Positions 61,887 to 64,000 of a DNA stretch of 64,000 nucleotides are shown one piece after another; position 1 is the stretch's first letter; every line of letters starts with the position of its first letter. The DNA comes from Reddybacter sp041622675 (lineage in GTDB: Bacteria > Pseudomonadota > Gammaproteobacteria > Pseudomonadales > Porticoccaceae). A program made the position numbers and the translations under genes. The stretch covers positions 1 through 64,000 of the forward strand of contig JBFJYH010000006.1 in NCBI GenBank assembly GCA_041622675.1, in the 5' to 3' direction. The notes beneath the pieces were generated by a model. It searched no databases. It was given only the letters and a program-made list of their open reading frames with translations, and was not told the origin of the DNA.

Positions 61887-64000
61887 ATCTTCCCTCGCTG
61901 TCCATCCACCGCCATGTGCTGACAACCATGCTCTCGGCGGCACTCATTCTCTTTGGTGTTATCGGCTACTCGCGGGTCGGCGTCGACCGCTACCCGTCTA
62001 CAGAATTCCCCCTAGTAGCAGTGCAGACCAATTTAACCGGGGCCAACCCGAGCGTGATTGATGCCTCGATTACCAACATCATCGAAACTGCGGTCAACGC
62101 GGTACCCGGTATCGAACACATCGCCTCGACCTCCTCGCCCGGCAATTCCCGCGTTGTAATCACCTTTGATATGGACAAAGATATCAACGTCGCCTTTGAC
62201 GAAGTCCAATCTAAGGTGAACCAGGTCATCAACCAGCTACCTACCGATGCCGACCCGCCCATTGTTGCCAAACTGGAATTCGGTGCCTCACCCATCATGT
62301 GGCTAGCTCTGGAAGGCGACCGCACGATGCAGCAGCTCAACAGCTACGCCATTAACACCATCAAGAAAAACCTCGAGACGATTAATGGTGTCGGCGAAGT
62401 GGTCATCGGCGGCAGGCGCGAGCGTACAATCCGTATCAATCTCGACCTCGATAGCATGGCGGCCTTTAATGTCACCACAGGCGAAGTTCTCGCCGCTGTG
62501 AGAAATGAGCATTTTATGATGCCCGGTGGCTTTTTAGTTAGCGGTGAAACCGAGCACATGGTGAAACTCGATATGGAGTATCACGACCCTCGTGAACTGG
62601 CAAACCTGGTGGTTGCCTATCGCGACGGTGCACCACTCAAGCTCGACGATATAGGCGACATTGAAGACGGTATGGCCGATCCTCGCAGTTTGGCCCGCAT
62701 CGATGGAAAACCCACTGTCGGTCTCGGCATTTCAAAAATTGCCGAAGCAAACACCGTTGCAATTATCGACGAAGCCCTGCGTCGTATTAACGAAGAAATA
62801 CGCCCACAGTTACCCCCTGGTATGGAACTTATCGTCGCCTCCGATGAATCACTCTTTGTTCGCGACATGGTCAGCTCACTGGAAGAACATTTAGTCCTCG
62901 GCACCTTGTTAACCGCCTTTGTGGTGTGGATCTTTCTGAAAAGCATTCGCTCCACCATTATCATCTCCATTGCCATCCCCATTTCATTATTCGGTTCCAT
63001 TGCCGCCATTTACTTCTTTGGCTATACCCTCAACTCCATGACCCTATTAGCACTGCTCTTGTTAATCGGTATTGTTGTTGACGACGCCATCGTGGTACTG
63101 GAAAACATTTATCGCCACCGAGAATCCCTCGATCCCGACCCCCATTCGGCAGCCATTCACGGCACGGCAGAAGTGGTGTTTCCAGTACTGGCAGCGACCC
63201 TGTCCTTGGTTTCTATTTTTGTACCAGTGATTTTCCTCGGTGGCGTTATCGGTCAGTTTTTTTCCTCCTTTGCGGTAGTGGTCACCGTGGGTGTGCTGAT
63301 TTCCTGGTTTGTCTCCATGACCTTAACCCCCATGCTTTGCTCTCGTTTTCTACAAGTTGAGGAACACAGTGGAGGGCTCTATCACTGGTTGGAGCGCAGC
63401 TTTCGTGGTATGGAAAGTGCCTACACCAAATTGCTGGCCCTAGCGCTACGTTTTCGCTGGACAGTAATGCTCATTACCTGGCTACTGGTTTTAGGGTGTA
63501 GCTTCTTTCTAAAAGACATTGGCAAGGAATACTCTCCTGACCAAGACGAGTCCAGCTTTATGGTCGTTGTACGCACCCCTCTCGGTTCCGGCCTGAGCTA
63601 TTCCAGCGGTCGTCTCGCCGAAGTTGAGGCCATTTTGGCCGAGCACGACGACGTCATATTAAGCGCCTTCTTCGGGCTCGGCACCAGCGGTCGCCAGGTG
63701 ACCACCGCCCTTGGTTTTGTACGTATGACTCCAGCCCACGAGCGCGAGCAAAGTCAGCAAGAACTGATTGCCGTTCTCGCCAAAAAATTTGCCACCATCC
63801 CCGGTGCTAAAGTCTTTGCCGCTCCGATCCCGCAAATGGGAGGCCAGCGCGGTGAACCCCTGCAATTTGCCATTAATGGCCCCAATTTAAATGAAGTCGC
63901 CCGCCTAGCCTATCAACTCGAAGAAAAACTCGCGGTGGTGGATGGCATTGGTTATATCGATCTCGATCTCAACTTAGCCCTGCCCCAATATCAGTTGCGA
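61883..64000 (+). CDS. RND efflux transporter (partial, runs off right edge)
   Basis: This is an open frame of 706 codons with no stop before the window edge. GTG at 61883 overlaps the adaptor stop by four bases. The sequence shows AcrB/MexF-like architecture: N-terminal helix, YPSTEFPLV, porter domain, TM2-6 with the proton-relay pair in GIVVDDAIVVLENIYRHRE (TM4), GGVIGQFFSSFAVVV, and the second porter repeat beginning after KDIGKEYSPDQDESSF. It should exchange protons for hydrophobic substrates. Substrate range is unknown. Confidence 0.93.
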   Translation, partial: MNLPSLSIHRHVLTTMLSAALILFGVIGYSRVGVDRYPSTEFPLVAVQTNLTGANPSVIDASITNIIETAVNAVPGIEHIASTSSPGNSRVVITFDMDKDINVAFDEVQSKVNQVINQLPTDADPPIVAKLEFGASPIMWLALEGDRTMQQLNSYAINTIKKNLETINGVGEVVIGGRRERTIRINLDLDSMAAFNVTTGEVLAAVRNEHFMMPGGFLVSGETEHMVKLDMEYHDPRELANLVVAYRDGAPLKLDDIGDIEDGMADPRSLARIDGKPTVGLGISKIAEANTVAIIDEALRRINEEIRPQLPPGMELIVASDESLFVRDMVSSLEEHLVLGTLLTAFVVWIFLKSIRSTIIISIAIPISLFGSIAAIYFFGYTLNSMTLLALLLLIGIVVDDAIVVLENIYRHRESLDPDPHSAAIHGTAEVVFPVLAATLSLVSIFVPVIFLGGVIGQFFSSFAVVVTVGVLISWFVSMTLTPMLCSRFLQVEEHSGGLYHWLERSFRGMESAYTKLLALALRFRWTVMLITWLLVLGCSFFLKDIGKEYSPDQDESSFMVVVRTPLGSGLSYSSGRLAEVEAILAEHDDVILSAFFGLGTSGRQVTTALGFVRMTPAHEREQSQQELIAVLAKKFATIPGAKVFAAPIPQMGGQRGEPLQFAINGPNLNEVARLAYQLEEKLAVVDGIGYIDLDLNLALPQYQLR

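Overview
The window looks like chromosomal DNA of a free-living, probably marine, gammaproteobacterium. The pointers are a cmoA-cmoB pair, a LexA and UmuD with E. coli-like cleavage and catalytic residues, SOS boxes of the CTGT-N8-ACAG type, a Pseudomonas-like Tad/Flp locus, and a wealth of acyl-CoA, short-chain dehydrogenase and flavin monooxygenase genes of the kind seen in Spongiibacteraceae/Cellvibrionales. The family-level placement is inference. There is no phage, IS element or CRISPR array.

Layout. (1) 1-18.6 kb is a surface-attachment locus. It holds a truncated-by-window BapA-prefix adhesin with GLVG-type 10-residue repeats, an OmpA-type lipoprotein, a soluble multi-PAS histidine kinase (PprA-like), a DUF3613 protein, the Tad machine (tadD, tadC, tadB, tadA, tadZ, rcpA, rcpC on the minus strand) facing the Flp pilin and three TadE/TadG-type pseudopilins (plus strand), and a REC-LuxR response regulator (PprB-like). 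(2) 19-41 kb is largely housekeeping: lexA with an SOS box, tRNA-Val/Asp/Asn/Arg, queD, uvrB, cmoAB, a CysH-like protein, umuDC under a second SOS box, an M16C peptidase and a sugar epimerase. Acyl-CoA ligase, CoA-transferase and dienelactone-hydrolase genes are interspersed. (3) 41-47.6 kb is a minus-strand series: LLM flavin oxidoreductase, SDR, MBL hydrolase, zinc alcohol dehydrogenase, DUF2889, a second MBL hydrolase and two tandem dodecins. (4) 47.8-56 kb is a nitrate-type uptake block: a fused double-ATPase NrtCD, NrtB, NrtA, the NasS/NasT sensor-antiterminator pair, and a porin. (5) 56.4-60.2 kb carries two tandem SDRs converging on an LLM monooxygenase and an alpha/beta hydrolase. (6) 60.8-64 kb is an RND efflux pair running off the right edge.

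How the parts may work together. The first block reads as a physically linked version of what is a dispersed PprB regulon in Pseudomonas aeruginosa (Tad pili plus a BapA-type adhesin). In the nitrate block, nrtA and the porin each have an untranslated leader ending in a strong intrinsic terminator, a small hairpin with an A1/G4 hexaloop overlapping the terminator's rising arm, and an upstream TGGCAT-N5-TTGTATTA promoter-like element. This suggests that NasS/NasT controls both by antitermination, which would tie an outer-membrane channel to an inner-membrane nitrate importer. The two dehydrogenase/LLM/hydrolase sets on either side of the nitrate block resemble alcohol-ketone-lactone-hydroxyacid pathways. 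Their substrates cannot be read from the sequence.
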